DNA of 41,082 bases, from positions 1 through 41,082 of the IMG/VR virus record IMGVR_UViG_3300042090_000301. The stretch is one strand, 5' to 3'. This stretch comes from a virus. Each line of letters begins with the position of its first letter. Position 1 is the stretch's first letter. Under the pieces are notes generated by a model. It made no database searches, had not been told where the DNA came from, and saw nothing but the letters and a program-made list of their open reading frames with translations. Positions 16,965-24,387 of the stretch are shown here, in pieces. The translations under genes were made by a program, and so were the position numbers.

Positions 16965-17225
16965 ATGGCACGCAAATTCTGTGAGAACCTTCATTGTCCG
17001 CAGCCCCTCTCGGCGCGGCGCCGCGTAGTCAAGTGCCGCATCGCTGGCACGCGCCATATGGCTTATCTCTGCGCGAAGTGCGAGCAGAAAAACCTTGAAT
17101 ATATGAGCATCATCCCCATCAATCCCCTCTTCCGAAAAGCGTTCGAACGCTTTATGAAATATGTTAGAATAAAGATAGCGGCGGGTCGGGAACCGCCGAC
17201 GGTCTTTGGTCGATTATCGGAATAA
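16965..17225 (+). CDS. Small cysteine-rich (zinc-binding) protein
   Basis: An 86-residue protein with Cys6, Cys11, Cys24 and the pair C36-x-x-C39 (LCAKCEQ), which look like a small zinc-binding fold. The remaining C-terminal helix is basic. No family recognised. It lies upstream of the lysis cassette, is divergent from the minus-strand small membrane gene, and its ATG is only 20 bases from that gene's ATG. The end of the gene contains the candidate promoter at 17165 for the endolysin gene. Confidence 0.5.
   Translation: MARKFCENLHCPQPLSARRRVVKCRIAGTRHMAYLCAKCEQKNLEYMSIIPINPLFRKAFERFMKYVRIKIAAGREPPTVFGRLSE
17165..17170 (+). promoter_or_regulatory. Candidate extended -10 promoter for the lysis cassette
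   Basis: TG at 17162-17163, one base, TAGAAT at 17165-17170. The predicted start near 17177 gives a leader of about 74 bases with a small hairpin (GGCGG 17180-17184 with CCGCC 17193-17197) before ATG 17251. It lies inside the preceding gene. No clear -35. Confidence 0.4.
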
Positions 17226-17250
17226 AAAATAATCAATTAACCAAAAAACT

Positions 17251-18477
17251 ATGGTAGAAATAATTTGTCAAGATGGCCATGTCATGAATGGCGAAGTATG
17301 CGATCGCTGCGGCAAAGGTCCGCAAGTTGATCCTATGGCGGCAATCGGCGCGGATCCGAAGCCTATGGCCGCGCCCAAACCGCAGCCAGAGGAAAACGGC
17401 GTCTCAAGCGATGCCAATTTTTGGGAGGGTGATAATTTCAAGCCAGGCGCCATCCAAGATGAGCCTGACGATCGGGATTATGAGTATTCGGAAATAGCGG
17501 GTGCGTCGGCGCCCTTCGATTGGACGGCTGGGTACGATATCGAAAAACAGCTGGGCTTCGCGCTCACGCCGAATAACCAGAATGGCTCTGGCAGCTGCGG
17601 CGGCCAAGCGTTCTCAAAGTATGATGCGGTGCAGCGGACGCTTATTGAAAAAGCGCCCTTTATCGAGCGCAGCGCAAAGTACCTTTATTCGCAGGTGTTC
17701 GCTCCCGCCGGCGGGTCGGGTGGCCGCGCCATCGGCGGCATCCTGACGTCGCAGGGCTGCGCCCGCGAGCAGTTCTGCCCGAGCTACGATAACGGGCAAC
17801 CGCCAAGCGAGGCGTTTATGGAGCAGGTTCAGGATATAACCCCCCAAGCCCGGCAAGACGCGCCGAATGCCCAATCGCGCTCCTATGCCACAGTGGCAAT
17901 TGATATCGATTCCATCGCGCAGGCGATCCGCGATAACTACGGCGTCGTTCTCGGCCTATATGGCTCGAATAACGGCACGTGGGGTTCGGCATTCCCGACT
18001 CCTCCTGTCGCCACCGATACGAAATGGTCGCACTGGATGTATTTCGGAAAGGCATCAATCCAAAACAATAACAAAGCCGTCGCTGGTCTCCAGTCGTGGG
18101 GCGTTGGCATCGGCCAAAACGGATGGCAGTGGCTGACCGAAGCCTATGTGAATGCCGCAGTCTGGGGCGCATGGACGCTCGTATTCAATCCGACGCCGAC
18201 ACCCGACACGTTCTCTCATACTTTCGAAGTCGATCTCAATTTCGGAGAAAATGACGGCGAAGTGATCCAGCTTCAAACTGCGCTCGCAATTGACGGCGAA
18301 TTCCCCTCGAGCGTGCCGACCTCTGGCCTGTACGGCAAGATCACGGCGGCCGCAGTCCTCGCGTTCCAAAAGAAATATGACATCGCTCCATCCGAGGAAC
18401 TGTTGGCGCTTCAAGGAAAAACGGTCGGCCCAGAAACCAGGGCGAAGCTCAACGAATTGTTCGGTGCAAAGTCTTAA
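17251..18477 (+). CDS. Papain-like cysteine peptidase fused to peptidoglycan-binding domain (endolysin candidate)
   Basis: A 408-residue protein. Residues 6-20 carry a small Cys/His cluster (C6, H10, C17, C20) that may bind zinc. Residues about 85-310 form a papain-like (C1A) domain: oxyanion Gln at Q110, nucleophile C116 in GSGSCGGQAF (the Gln-Cys spacing of six matches papain), His H261 in WSHWM, and Q281-SWG where papain has Asn-SWG. The Asn to Gln change is odd but the triad may still work. Residues 336-405 match a PG_binding_1 domain with LQTALAIDGEFP and VGPETRAKLNELF. It is followed by a holin candidate and a lysozyme-like gene. The probable role is cleavage of cell-wall peptides or surface proteins at lysis. 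No signal peptide. Confidence 0.75.
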   Translation: MVEIICQDGHVMNGEVCDRCGKGPQVDPMAAIGADPKPMAAPKPQPEENGVSSDANFWEGDNFKPGAIQDEPDDRDYEYSEIAGASAPFDWTAGYDIEKQLGFALTPNNQNGSGSCGGQAFSKYDAVQRTLIEKAPFIERSAKYLYSQVFAPAGGSGGRAIGGILTSQGCAREQFCPSYDNGQPPSEAFMEQVQDITPQARQDAPNAQSRSYATVAIDIDSIAQAIRDNYGVVLGLYGSNNGTWGSAFPTPPVATDTKWSHWMYFGKASIQNNNKAVAGLQSWGVGIGQNGWQWLTEAYVNAAVWGAWTLVFNPTPTPDTFSHTFEVDLNFGENDGEVIQLQTALAIDGEFPSSVPTSGLYGKITAAAVLAFQKKYDIAPSEELLALQGKTVGPETRAKLNELFGAKS

Positions 18478-18499
18478 AATAAATTAACCTCAAACTTAA

Positions 18500-18754
18500 A
18501 TGACAAAAAAAGAACAGGCATTTGTGTCTCTCGTTATTCGGCTCGTGGTCATCGGCGCAATCGCCATTTTGGATTATGTGAGCAAAGCGCTCACCTCTGG
18601 CGCGTTGCAACTTCCTGATCCGACAGTCACGGTTCCCGTCCTCGGTCTTATCGTTTCCGAAGCGGATACATGGTTGGTAAACTGGAACGGCACACAGCCG
18701 CCAGCAGCGAACGCAGCCGCGCCATCACCTCTTCTCACCAAACCAACTCCGTAG
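18500..18754 (+). CDS. Holin candidate
   Basis: An 84-residue protein with a basic N-terminus, a hydrophobic helix at residues 9-26 (FVSLVIRLVVIGAIAILDYV) and a second, weaker one near 43-54 (VTVPVLGLIV), then a Pro/Ala-rich hydrophilic tail. It sits between two cell-wall-degrading enzymes, where a holin is expected. Holins form membrane holes that release endolysins and time lysis. The shape and context support the call; sequence alone does not define a family. The start follows the A-rich leader AATAAATTAACCTCAAACTTAA. Confidence 0.6.
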   Translation: MTKKEQAFVSLVIRLVVIGAIAILDYVSKALTSGALQLPDPTVTVPVLGLIVSEADTWLVNWNGTQPPAANAAAPSPLLTKPTP

Positions 18755-18780
18755 TTAAATAAAAATCCTCATGTGCTTCC

Positions 18781-19227
18781 ATGAAGCACTTGCTGGTCCT
18801 GCTCGGCATCGTGATGGCCCTTCTGGCATTATCTAAGCCTCGGGTCATCACGATCACCGCGCATGCACAATCAGTGCCTACGATCCCTGCGTCTGTATCC
18901 CTCGACACGAGCGGAGAACACTTCTCCCAATTCGAGATCGACGAGATGCTTGGAATGTATGCCAATGACAACTTCACGGTCTTACGCGAAATAATAAAAT
19001 GCGAAAGCCAAAACACGAACGTGGCGAGAATGGACTCAAACCATCTGATGAGCTACGGCATCCTCCAGTTCAACGGGACGGCAACATGGAATACTTTTGC
19101 CCCTCTTGCTGGAGTTACCAGCTCCGCCATGAACCCCATAGCTGCCGTCGAAGTCGCGGATTGGATGGTCAATCACGGACAGATCGGCAGGTGGACGTGC
19201 GCTCACCTTTTGCATTTGGTTAAATAG
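18781..19227 (+). CDS. Secreted lysozyme/transglycosylase-like protein
   Basis: A 148-residue protein with an N-terminal signal peptide or signal-anchor (residues 1-18 hydrophobic; possible cleavage after AHA at 27-29). The mature part looks like a small SLT-type lysozyme fold: catalytic Glu E75 in IIKCESQ, the glycine-containing SYGILQFNGTATW segment at 91-103, and a final W-T-C helix. C74 and C140 could form a disulfide after export. With the papain-like enzyme and holin it makes a three-gene lysis cassette. The upstream ATG at 18771 is in another frame and gives no such protein. Confidence 0.7.
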   Translation: MKHLLVLLGIVMALLALSKPRVITITAHAQSVPTIPASVSLDTSGEHFSQFEIDEMLGMYANDNFTVLREIIKCESQNTNVARMDSNHLMSYGILQFNGTATWNTFAPLAGVTSSAMNPIAAVEVADWMVNHGQIGRWTCAHLLHLVK

Positions 19228-19257
19228 CAACCCGCCGCCATTCCGAGAATACCCAGA

Positions 19258-19279
19258 AGGCCCCGTAATATCAGGGCTT
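19258..19279 (+). terminator. Weak terminator candidate after the lysis cassette
   Basis: AGGCCC (19258-19263) can pair with GGGCTT (19274-19279), one G-U pair, followed by ATTTG. Position between the late lysis genes and the early promoter at 19301 is right for a terminator, but the stem and T-run are short. Confidence 0.3.
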
Positions 19280-19300
19280 ATTTGCCTGTGGATAACTCGC

Positions 19301-19329
19301 TTGCATAGCGGCAAGCCGCCATGTATACT
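19301..19329 (+). promoter_or_regulatory. Sigma70-type promoter for the early operon
   Basis: TTGCAT (19301-19306), 17-base spacer, TATACT (19324-19329). The expected start near 19336 gives a 31-base leader to ATG 19367 that contains AAAGGTCGCAA. A perfect DnaA-box sequence in reverse orientation (TGTGGATAA, 19287-19295) lies just upstream. Confidence 0.65.
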
Positions 19330-19366
19330 AAATGTGTAGTAAAGGTCGCAAACAAACAATAAAACC

Positions 19367-19540
19367 ATGGCAGAACGAAATAAAAGTTGGTGGTGCATTG
19401 AATGCAAGCATCATATCTGCGGAGGCAAATGCATTGTGCTCAAGTACGCCAAAAAGGAAATAAAAACAATAGCGGAAGCATTATATTCCGACAGCGCGTG
19501 TCAATGTAAATGCCATAAAAAAACCAATGAAGGAAGCTAA
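19367..19540 (+). CDS. 57-residue Cys-rich zinc-binding protein
   Basis: First gene behind the promoter at 19301. The protein starts MAERNKSWWCIECKHH and carries Cys at 10, 13, 18, 22, 45, 47 and 49 plus His15, His16 and His50, enough for one or two zinc sites (CIEC...C, then CQCKCH). No family recognised. Its leader is similar in length and sequence to the one at 27027-27057. It overlaps the next gene by 14 bases. As the first early product it may be a regulator, but that is only inference. Confidence 0.6.
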   Translation: MAERNKSWWCIECKHHICGGKCIVLKYAKKEIKTIAEALYSDSACQCKCHKKTNEGS

Positions 19541-19658
19541 AAATATTGAAGAGTATTTTAACGAAAAGCGCGAGGCGCGGAAGCAACGTGGCTGGATCAT
19601 CCCCGCTGCTCTCCTCGGCATCATTCTCGCATACGCGATAGTGCAGTCGATCCGATAA
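19527..19658 (+). CDS. 43-residue single-pass membrane protein
   Basis: Starts inside the end of the preceding gene in another frame (14-base overlap). The N-terminal 22 residues are charged (EEYFNEKREARKQR); residues 23-40 form a hydrophobic helix (WIIPAALLGIILAYAIVQ). Topology is probably N-in. No homologue known to me. Tight overlap with a well-supported early gene and a clean membrane pattern support it. Confidence 0.5.
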   Translation: MKEAKNIEEYFNEKREARKQRGWIIPAALLGIILAYAIVQSIR

Positions 19659-19688
19659 ATTAACTGGCAGCGTTCACGAACGGCGGTA

Positions 19689-19748
19689 CTCGGAGGGGTT
19701 CAATGGATGGGTCAAATCGACCGCGGTTCCCCATCCAGCCTCTCCGAG
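19689..19748 (+). promoter_or_regulatory. Large imperfect RNA hairpin in the early operon
   Basis: Bases 19689-19698 pair with 19739-19748 (ten pairs, one G-U), and inside that GGATGGG pairs with a CCCATCC segment around a loop of about 20 bases. No T-run follows. It lies in the 119-base gap between the 43-residue gene and the gene at 19778 and may be a processing site, attenuator or structured RNA. Confidence 0.45.
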
Positions 19749-19777
19749 TTAAATAGCCGCGCTGCTTTAACAAAAAA

Positions 19778-20056
19778 ATGATTACAATGAAAGACCTGAA
19801 AGATATGCCTAAAGGTCACGTCTTCGCTCGAGGAGAATTGATTGATAGTCCACAAGGCATCAACATAATGAATTCGGGTCAGATGCTTCGATGGGTGGCG
19901 TGCCGCGGAGATATTGCCGATTGGGCTATCTATTGCGCTCCCGCCAGTTGGGATTATGAGGAAGTGAAACGAGTTGGCGATAAGGTGCGAGATAAAACGA
20001 ATATAAAAAACTGCGTTAATGTCGATGACGAAGTGATGGGAGTATATCGAAGATAA
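19778..20056 (+). CDS. Conserved-looking small protein of unknown function
   Basis: A 92-residue protein (or 89 if it starts at ATG 19787). The sequence VACRGDIADWAIYC (residues about 46-59) reads as a conserved core and resembles small proteins I recall from uncultivated bacterial and phage genomes, without assigned function. There is no signal peptide, membrane segment or clear zinc site. It precedes the recombination genes by 4 bases, so it is part of the DNA-metabolism operon. Confidence 0.6.
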   Translation: MITMKDLKDMPKGHVFARGELIDSPQGINIMNSGQMLRWVACRGDIADWAIYCAPASWDYEEVKRVGDKVRDKTNIKNCVNVDDEVMGVYRR

Positions 20057-20060
20057 TAAA

Positions 20061-20777
20061 ATGCCCAAAGAAACAGAAAATGAAATGGACGCGCTCGAGA
20101 AGCAGAAGGGCAAGCTGATGCTCGTGACGAATTCACCGATCACGACGCAGCAGGTCCTGAAGATCTTCCAGCGCACACCGAAACAGCATGTCCACACTCG
20201 GCCAGCCAAAGGCGGCGGAACGTGGGACTATGTGACCGCGACCTACGTCAAAAAAGTGCTCAACTTCGTATTCGGCTTCCTGTGGAGCTTTGAAATCATG
20301 AGTGAGCGCGAGATTGGAAAACAGGTCGTCGTGCGAGGACGCCTCACGATCCTCGACCCGAAGACGCGCGAGCCGATGCTCGTAAAAGAACAGTATGGCC
20401 GCGCAGACATTAAAACACTCAAGGCGGGCGGCAACCTCGATATCGGAAACGATTATAAGGCCGCCGCATCCGACGCGCTCAAAAAGTGCGCCGCAGAATT
20501 GGGCGTCGCCTCCGACATCTATGGCAAGCAGGAGTTCCGCGACATCGGCATCGATATCGGCGGATCGCCTGACGCGCCGAAGAACGAGGCCGTCGGCATC
20601 CAACCCCAGACTGACCAGATCATGAAGCTCCTCCGCGCGATGAAAGTAACGCCCGAGAAGGACTTCGCAGCAATCAAAAAGGTCGCTAAAATAGAACTCA
20701 AGGATTGGCGTATGACGGAAGCCCAAGCTAAGCATGTCCTCGCCTCACTCCTCGCATACAAAAATGGAAAAAAGTAA
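20061..20777 (+). CDS. Rad52/Rad22-like single-strand annealing protein
   Basis: A 238-residue protein. The part from about residue 38 to 155 has the features of Rad52-type phage annealing proteins (Sak family): WDYVTATYVKKVLNFVFGFL with an aromatic pair, then the VVVRGRLTI strand, and the conserved NDYKAAASDALKKCAAELG helix (residues about 132-150). The C-terminal 60 residues look like a small helical domain. Such proteins anneal single strands during phage recombination, normally paired with an exonuclease, and the next gene supplies one. It overlaps that gene by 14 bases. Confidence 0.75.
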   Translation: MPKETENEMDALEKQKGKLMLVTNSPITTQQVLKIFQRTPKQHVHTRPAKGGGTWDYVTATYVKKVLNFVFGFLWSFEIMSEREIGKQVVVRGRLTILDPKTREPMLVKEQYGRADIKTLKAGGNLDIGNDYKAAASDALKKCAAELGVASDIYGKQEFRDIGIDIGGSPDAPKNEAVGIQPQTDQIMKLLRAMKVTPEKDFAAIKKVAKIELKDWRMTEAQAKHVLASLLAYKNGKK

Positions 20778-21495
20778 CGACACCATCAAGAGCAAGCCAT
20801 ATCCCGATGTGACGCTTGAATTCAATATCCCAAAGCACTTCTTCCTCGCGAATGGCGACCGCGTTGACTCCGTAACGCGCTATACGGGCGTCGTCGACAA
20901 AAGCCGCGCCCTGATGAGCTGGCAGGAAAAGCTCTCGCGCGAGGAACTCCTCAAACGATTCCGCGAAAATGGCATCCTCTCCGAGAAAGATGTGATCGAA
21001 GCGACGTCGCTCCATCGGGTCCGCAAGGAACAGGCCGCATCGCTTGGCACGATGGCGCACGATTGGTGTGAACACTATGCCTTGGGCGAGAAGCAGGATC
21101 TGCCCACCGATCCGAACGTGAAGAATGCGGTGCTCGCATTCCTGCAATGGATTGAAGCCGAGAAATTCAAGATCATGATGCCCGAAAAGCACACGTACTC
21201 GAAAAAATATAAGTACGCTGGCATAGCCGACGCGGTGGCGAAGCGAAACAAAAAGCTCGCCCTCATCGACTACAAAACTTCGAAAGGTATCTATGACGAG
21301 TTTCGATTCCAAACGGCCGCCTATCAGAATAACCTGATGGAGATGGGCATTGACATCGAAGAGCGGTGGATCGTGCAGTTCGATAAAGAAACTGGCGACT
21401 TCCATCCCCATCTCCTCGATGACTTCAAAAAAGATTTCGCAGCGTTCCTTGGATGTCGAGCCATCGTGCTGCGCCAGAACGAACTAAAAACATAG
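20764..21495 (+). CDS. RecB/Cas4-type PD-(D/E)XK exonuclease
   Basis: A 243-residue protein. Motifs of the RecB-like nuclease family are in order: GTMAH with H99, a GIAD motif with D156, DYKT with D169 and K171, and the QxxxY motif Q183-T-A-A-Y187. E141 may be an additional metal ligand. The enzyme probably resects double-stranded ends to give single strands for the annealing protein in the preceding gene. ATG 20764 overlaps that gene's end and matches the coupling style here; ATG 20734 is less likely because it lies deep in the previous gene. Confidence 0.8.
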   Translation: MEKSNDTIKSKPYPDVTLEFNIPKHFFLANGDRVDSVTRYTGVVDKSRALMSWQEKLSREELLKRFRENGILSEKDVIEATSLHRVRKEQAASLGTMAHDWCEHYALGEKQDLPTDPNVKNAVLAFLQWIEAEKFKIMMPEKHTYSKKYKYAGIADAVAKRNKKLALIDYKTSKGIYDEFRFQTAAYQNNLMEMGIDIEERWIVQFDKETGDFHPHLLDDFKKDFAAFLGCRAIVLRQNELKT

Positions 21496-21644
21496 TAAAG
21501 CAACAACTCACCCTCGAGGACTTCCCCGACAAGATCGCCGTCACGATCGAGAACGGCTGGATCGTCGTATGGCTCAAAACCTGTCGCGTGAAATTCCGCA
21601 ACTGGGCTACGCCAGCTGCGCCCCTCAATGCAAACAAAAAATAA
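21453..21644 (+). CDS. Small protein of unknown function
   Basis: A 63-residue protein whose core is LEDFPDKIAVTIENGWIVVW, a likely small beta structure. It overlaps the exonuclease gene by 43 bases, more than is usual here, and no alternative ATG, GTG or TTG start was found further in, so the true start is uncertain. The next gene overlaps its end by 17 bases. No family known. Confidence 0.4.
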   Translation: MSSHRAAPERTKNIVKQQLTLEDFPDKIAVTIENGWIVVWLKTCRVKFRNWATPAAPLNANKK

Positions 21645-21960
21645 AGAACCGCTGTCATGGTGCTGCAATTCGGAAATGTATCAATCGGGTGCATGCACGA
21701 ATTGCGGCGCCGACGGGCGAACCAAACCAATGACTAAAGAAACATACGAATGGCTGGTGCGAGGAAACGACCTCGCGGAAGCTGCCCTCTGTGATCTCAT
21801 CATAGCAATTCTGAACGAGCGCGAACAGTTTCTCGCCAAAGCATCTAATGCGGCGCGAGAGAATGGAAACGAGGAAGTGGCAACGGAAACCTATTGGCTC
21901 GCAATGGCCATAGGAAATAGAGCAGTCCCCTACGTCGAAGACTGGAAAAATTCACTCTAA
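21628..21960 (+). CDS. Zinc-ribbon protein in the recombination operon
   Basis: A 110-residue protein. N-terminal C12-C13 and C23-x-x-C26 (ACTNCGADG) look like a zinc ribbon. The remainder is helical and acidic, with an early Met-Thr-Lys-Glu-Thr start of helix at residue 35. It lies between the exonuclease and the DUF932 gene and 5 bases before the latter. Function unknown; a small DNA- or protein-binding factor is possible. Confidence 0.5.
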   Translation: MQTKNKEPLSWCCNSEMYQSGACTNCGADGRTKPMTKETYEWLVRGNDLAEAALCDLIIAILNEREQFLAKASNAARENGNEEVATETYWLAMAIGNRAVPYVEDWKNSL

Positions 21961-21964
21961 AATA

Positions 21965-22738
21965 ATGAACACAAACTATGATTTCCCTGTCGAGTTGCGC
22001 CCCGTCTATACCCTCGATAATGCGCTCGCACATATCGAAGTGCCTCATCGGAAAGCTGTGGTCAGGACCGACACGCAGAAAACCCTCGGAGTGGTATCGA
22101 ACGATTATAAGATCCTTCGCCATGCCGACGCAATCAACGCCTTCCGTACCGCTGTCGGTGACCAAGCTAATGAAAAAAGCATCCATATCGTGAAAGGTGG
22201 CGCTCAAGTATACGCGCAATACGATCTGCGAGGCATCACTGGGCTAGTGAAAAAAGGTGATGTGATCGGCATGCGATTGACTCTTAAAAACTCCTACGAC
22301 GGCACGAATTCCTTGCAGATTATGCTCGGCGCTCTCCGCCTCGTATGTGAGAATGGTATGGTGATCAGCCGCGGCTTCTTAGGCCTTTCCCAGAAGCATA
22401 TCGGCGAACATGCCGAAGTGAAGCTTGCCGATATCACCGAACAGATCGCAGTCTGCGCCAATCAATTCCATAAAACTCTGCCCGTCATGCAATTGATGGC
22501 TCGCACTCCCATTACACTCGATGAGATGTCGCTTTTCGCAAAGGAAAGCATCACCCTTCCCGAATATCTCCGAGCCGCTGCGGTCGGCGCCTATAAAAAA
22601 GAATCTGACCGCACTGTTTGGGGATACTATAACGCCCTCACCTATGCCATCACTCATGGCATGCATCGCGAGACGCCAGCGACTGCCATCAACTATGGAA
22701 AAGTCGCGTGGGCTTATGCACAAAAAATGCTCTCTTAA
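21965..22738 (+). CDS. DUF932 (phage/plasmid-like) protein
   Basis: A 257-residue protein that fits the DUF932 family, found on many phages and plasmids near recombination genes. Features are TLGVVSNDYKILRHADAIN (residues about 38-56), AQYDLRGITGLVKKGD, and the LVCENGMV segment near residue 130. Function in the family is not firmly known; it is linked to recombination or replication modules. Here it lies between the annealing/exonuclease pair and the SSB gene. No enzyme motif is visible. Confidence 0.75.
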   Translation: MNTNYDFPVELRPVYTLDNALAHIEVPHRKAVVRTDTQKTLGVVSNDYKILRHADAINAFRTAVGDQANEKSIHIVKGGAQVYAQYDLRGITGLVKKGDVIGMRLTLKNSYDGTNSLQIMLGALRLVCENGMVISRGFLGLSQKHIGEHAEVKLADITEQIAVCANQFHKTLPVMQLMARTPITLDEMSLFAKESITLPEYLRAAAVGAYKKESDRTVWGYYNALTYAITHGMHRETPATAINYGKVAWAYAQKMLS

Positions 22739-22755
22739 AATAAATTATAACCACC

Positions 22756-23193
22756 ATGGATCTCAATAAAGCAATCATCGTCGGCCGCGCCACAGTGCAG
22801 CCACAAGTAAAAACGACCCCGAGCGGTCAATCAGTATGCTCATTCGGAGTGGCGACGAATCGCCGCTGGAAAGATAAAAACGATCAGCCACAGGAAGAGG
22901 TGGAATTCCATAACATTGTGCTATGGGGTCGCACGGCCGAAGTCGCTGGCCAGTACGTGACGAAAGGCGCGATCGTCCTCATTGAAGGGCGGATCCGCAC
23001 GCGCAGCTGGAAAGACAAAGAGGGTAACGATAAGCGCACGACCGAGATCATGGGGGAACGCCTCCAGCTTGGTCCAAAGCCCCAGGGTGCCACGGGAACC
23101 GCCCCTGTTGCGAAGAAAGCCGCACAGAAGCCAGCTGACGCCCCTCCTCTCGACGGTAACGAGGAAATCGACGTAGATTCGCTCCCCTTTTAG
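22756..23193 (+). CDS. ssb: Single-stranded DNA-binding protein
   Basis: A 145-residue SSB. Residues 1-108 form the OB fold: MDLNKAIIVGRATVQPQVK, FGVATNRRWKD, VEFHNIVLWGRTAEVAGQY, KGAIVLIEGRIRTRSWKDKEG. The tail from 110 is Pro/Ala-rich and ends DVDSLPF, a variant of the usual acidic DDIPF tip that recruits partners. The protein protects single strands during replication and recombination. The neighbours (annealing protein, exonuclease, DUF932, initiator-like protein) agree. The start is at CC-ATG behind an A/T-rich leader. Confidence 0.9.
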   Translation: MDLNKAIIVGRATVQPQVKTTPSGQSVCSFGVATNRRWKDKNDQPQEEVEFHNIVLWGRTAEVAGQYVTKGAIVLIEGRIRTRSWKDKEGNDKRTTEIMGERLQLGPKPQGATGTAPVAKKAAQKPADAPPLDGNEEIDVDSLPF

Positions 23194-23236
23194 AGTTATG
23201 CACAGATTGTGCTTCTAACTATTAAAACGGATGTGA

Positions 23237-23242
23237 TAGAAT
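23237..23242 (+). promoter_or_regulatory. Extended -10 promoter, leaderless start of HNH gene
   Basis: TGA then TAGAAT at 23237-23242, six bases, then ATG 23249. A DnaA-box-like GTTATGCACA lies at 23195-23204, 42 bases upstream of the -10 box, exactly the same distance as the one upstream of the promoter at 25447. Confidence 0.45.
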
Positions 23243-23248
23243 TGAGAT

Positions 23249-23677
23249 ATGGAAAAAAGATGTCGAAGGTGCCAAGTCGAAAAACCTATAGATCAATTCT
23301 ATTCACATCCGCAGATGTTTGATGGTCATCTTAATATCTGTAAGGAGTGTACGAAAAGAAGAGTTGCTATCTACGCCCAAACTCCTGCTGGTAAATTGGT
23401 TGAGAAGAAGAGAGAACAAACTCCAAAACGAAAAAAGTGGCAAGTGGCAAATCAGAGAATTCGTAGGGTAAAAGATAGATTGAAAATTCGCGCGCGGAAT
23501 TGGGTCAATAACAACCTCAGGAAGGGATCGTTGGTCAAAAAGCCATGTGAGAAATGTGGCGCTCTAAAAGTGGAAGCGCATCATCCCGATTATAATTTTC
23601 CCTCCAAAATTAACTGGCTTTGCCCTACTCATCATCGCGCAATCCATGCTCAATTTAAGCGAAAATACTTACCATGA
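23249..23677 (+). CDS. HNH endonuclease with N-terminal zinc finger
   Basis: A 142-residue protein. Residues 4-35 carry a Cys4 zinc finger (CRRCQVEKP ... CKECTKRR). A basic helical linker follows. The C-terminal HNH-like core has CEKCG (residues about 106-110), KVEAHHPDYNFP with two His, and LCPTHHRAIH. It lies between the SSB gene and the initiator-like gene, overlapping the latter by 4 bases, and it has its own promoter. It is probably a mobile endonuclease gene. The base composition is AT-richer than the SSB gene. Confidence 0.8.
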   Translation: MEKRCRRCQVEKPIDQFYSHPQMFDGHLNICKECTKRRVAIYAQTPAGKLVEKKREQTPKRKKWQVANQRIRRVKDRLKIRARNWVNNNLRKGSLVKKPCEKCGALKVEAHHPDYNFPSKINWLCPTHHRAIHAQFKRKYLP

Positions 23678-24387
23678 AAGGCTTTGATATCGAGATAAAG
23701 AATAATCTTCTCGAGCCGAAACATGTCGAAGGAATGGGATCTGCGGTATGGCTCTATATGCTGCTCGTCGATAAATTAACTTCAGTAGATGAAAAAGGGA
23801 TCGGAAAGGTTCTTGGCGGGAAGCCGCTAAAATATGAGGATGACATAAAGAAAGAATTGGGAATTAGTGAAGATACGTATGGACGATGGATTAAAAAACT
23901 TATGGAATATCCCTATATTATCACCACTCGAACTCCCTACGGTATCTCGTTTAAGGTATTGAAAGCACATAAAAAATTTAAAAAGAGAACCCGCGAATCT
24001 GCGGTATCTCACTCCGCGGATGTGCGGAATCTCTCCCGCGAAAATGCGGAATCTAATAAGACAGATACAGTAAGAGACAATATCAGTAAGACCTCGCCGC
24101 GCGGCGGCGTGACGGGAGAAATGATATGGATGTTTCGAGAGGTGAATCCGAGCTATGAAATTCTTTATAATCGAAGGCCACAACATAATGCGATTCGAAG
24201 AATGATTGAAAAGCATGGCGAAGAAAAATTAAAAGCGATCATCACCTTCCTCCCCCGCAACAATGCGACGCCCTATGCGCCGAAGATAACCACCCCGATG
24301 CAGCTCGAGGAAAAGATGGGTCAGCTGATCGCACACTGGCAGCAGGAAAAACAAAAGTCAAAACCAACCAAAATAGGAGTAATATGA
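23674..24387 (+). CDS. Replication initiator/helicase-loader-like protein (winged helix)
   Basis: A 237-residue protein. Residues 10-100 look like a winged helix: the start MKGFDIEIKNNLLEPKHVEG, then AVWLYMLLVDKLTS, then ELGISEDTYGRWIKKLMEYPYI and the wing TTRTPYGISFKV. Residues 105-150 are polar and probably flexible. The C-terminal part (160-225) is a helical domain, as in DnaD-like and lambda O-like replication proteins. It is likely the phage initiator or loader that recruits the host helicase, as no helicase or primase gene is present in the window. It overlaps the HNH gene by 4 bases. Confidence 0.6.
   Translation: MKGFDIEIKNNLLEPKHVEGMGSAVWLYMLLVDKLTSVDEKGIGKVLGGKPLKYEDDIKKELGISEDTYGRWIKKLMEYPYIITTRTPYGISFKVLKAHKKFKKRTRESAVSHSADVRNLSRENAESNKTDTVRDNISKTSPRGGVTGEMIWMFREVNPSYEILYNRRPQHNAIRRMIEKHGEEKLKAIITFLPRNNATPYAPKITTPMQLEEKMGQLIAHWQQEKQKSKPTKIGVI

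Noticed and set aside
16965-18477. Alternative genetic code (UGA as Gly, as in some Patescibacteria)
   Set aside because: UGA is used as the stop in many overlapping ATGA starts and does not interrupt conserved proteins; the standard code fits.
19726-19756. 17-residue ORF inside the hairpin region (near 19703)
   Set aside because: It overlaps the strong hairpin, lacks a ribosome-binding site and shows no coding signal.
23195-23204. GTTATGCACA next to the SSB gene as the replication origin
   Set aside because: Only single DnaA-like boxes are seen, spread upstream of promoters at several places; there is no box cluster or AT-rich unwinding element, so I treat them as regulatory.
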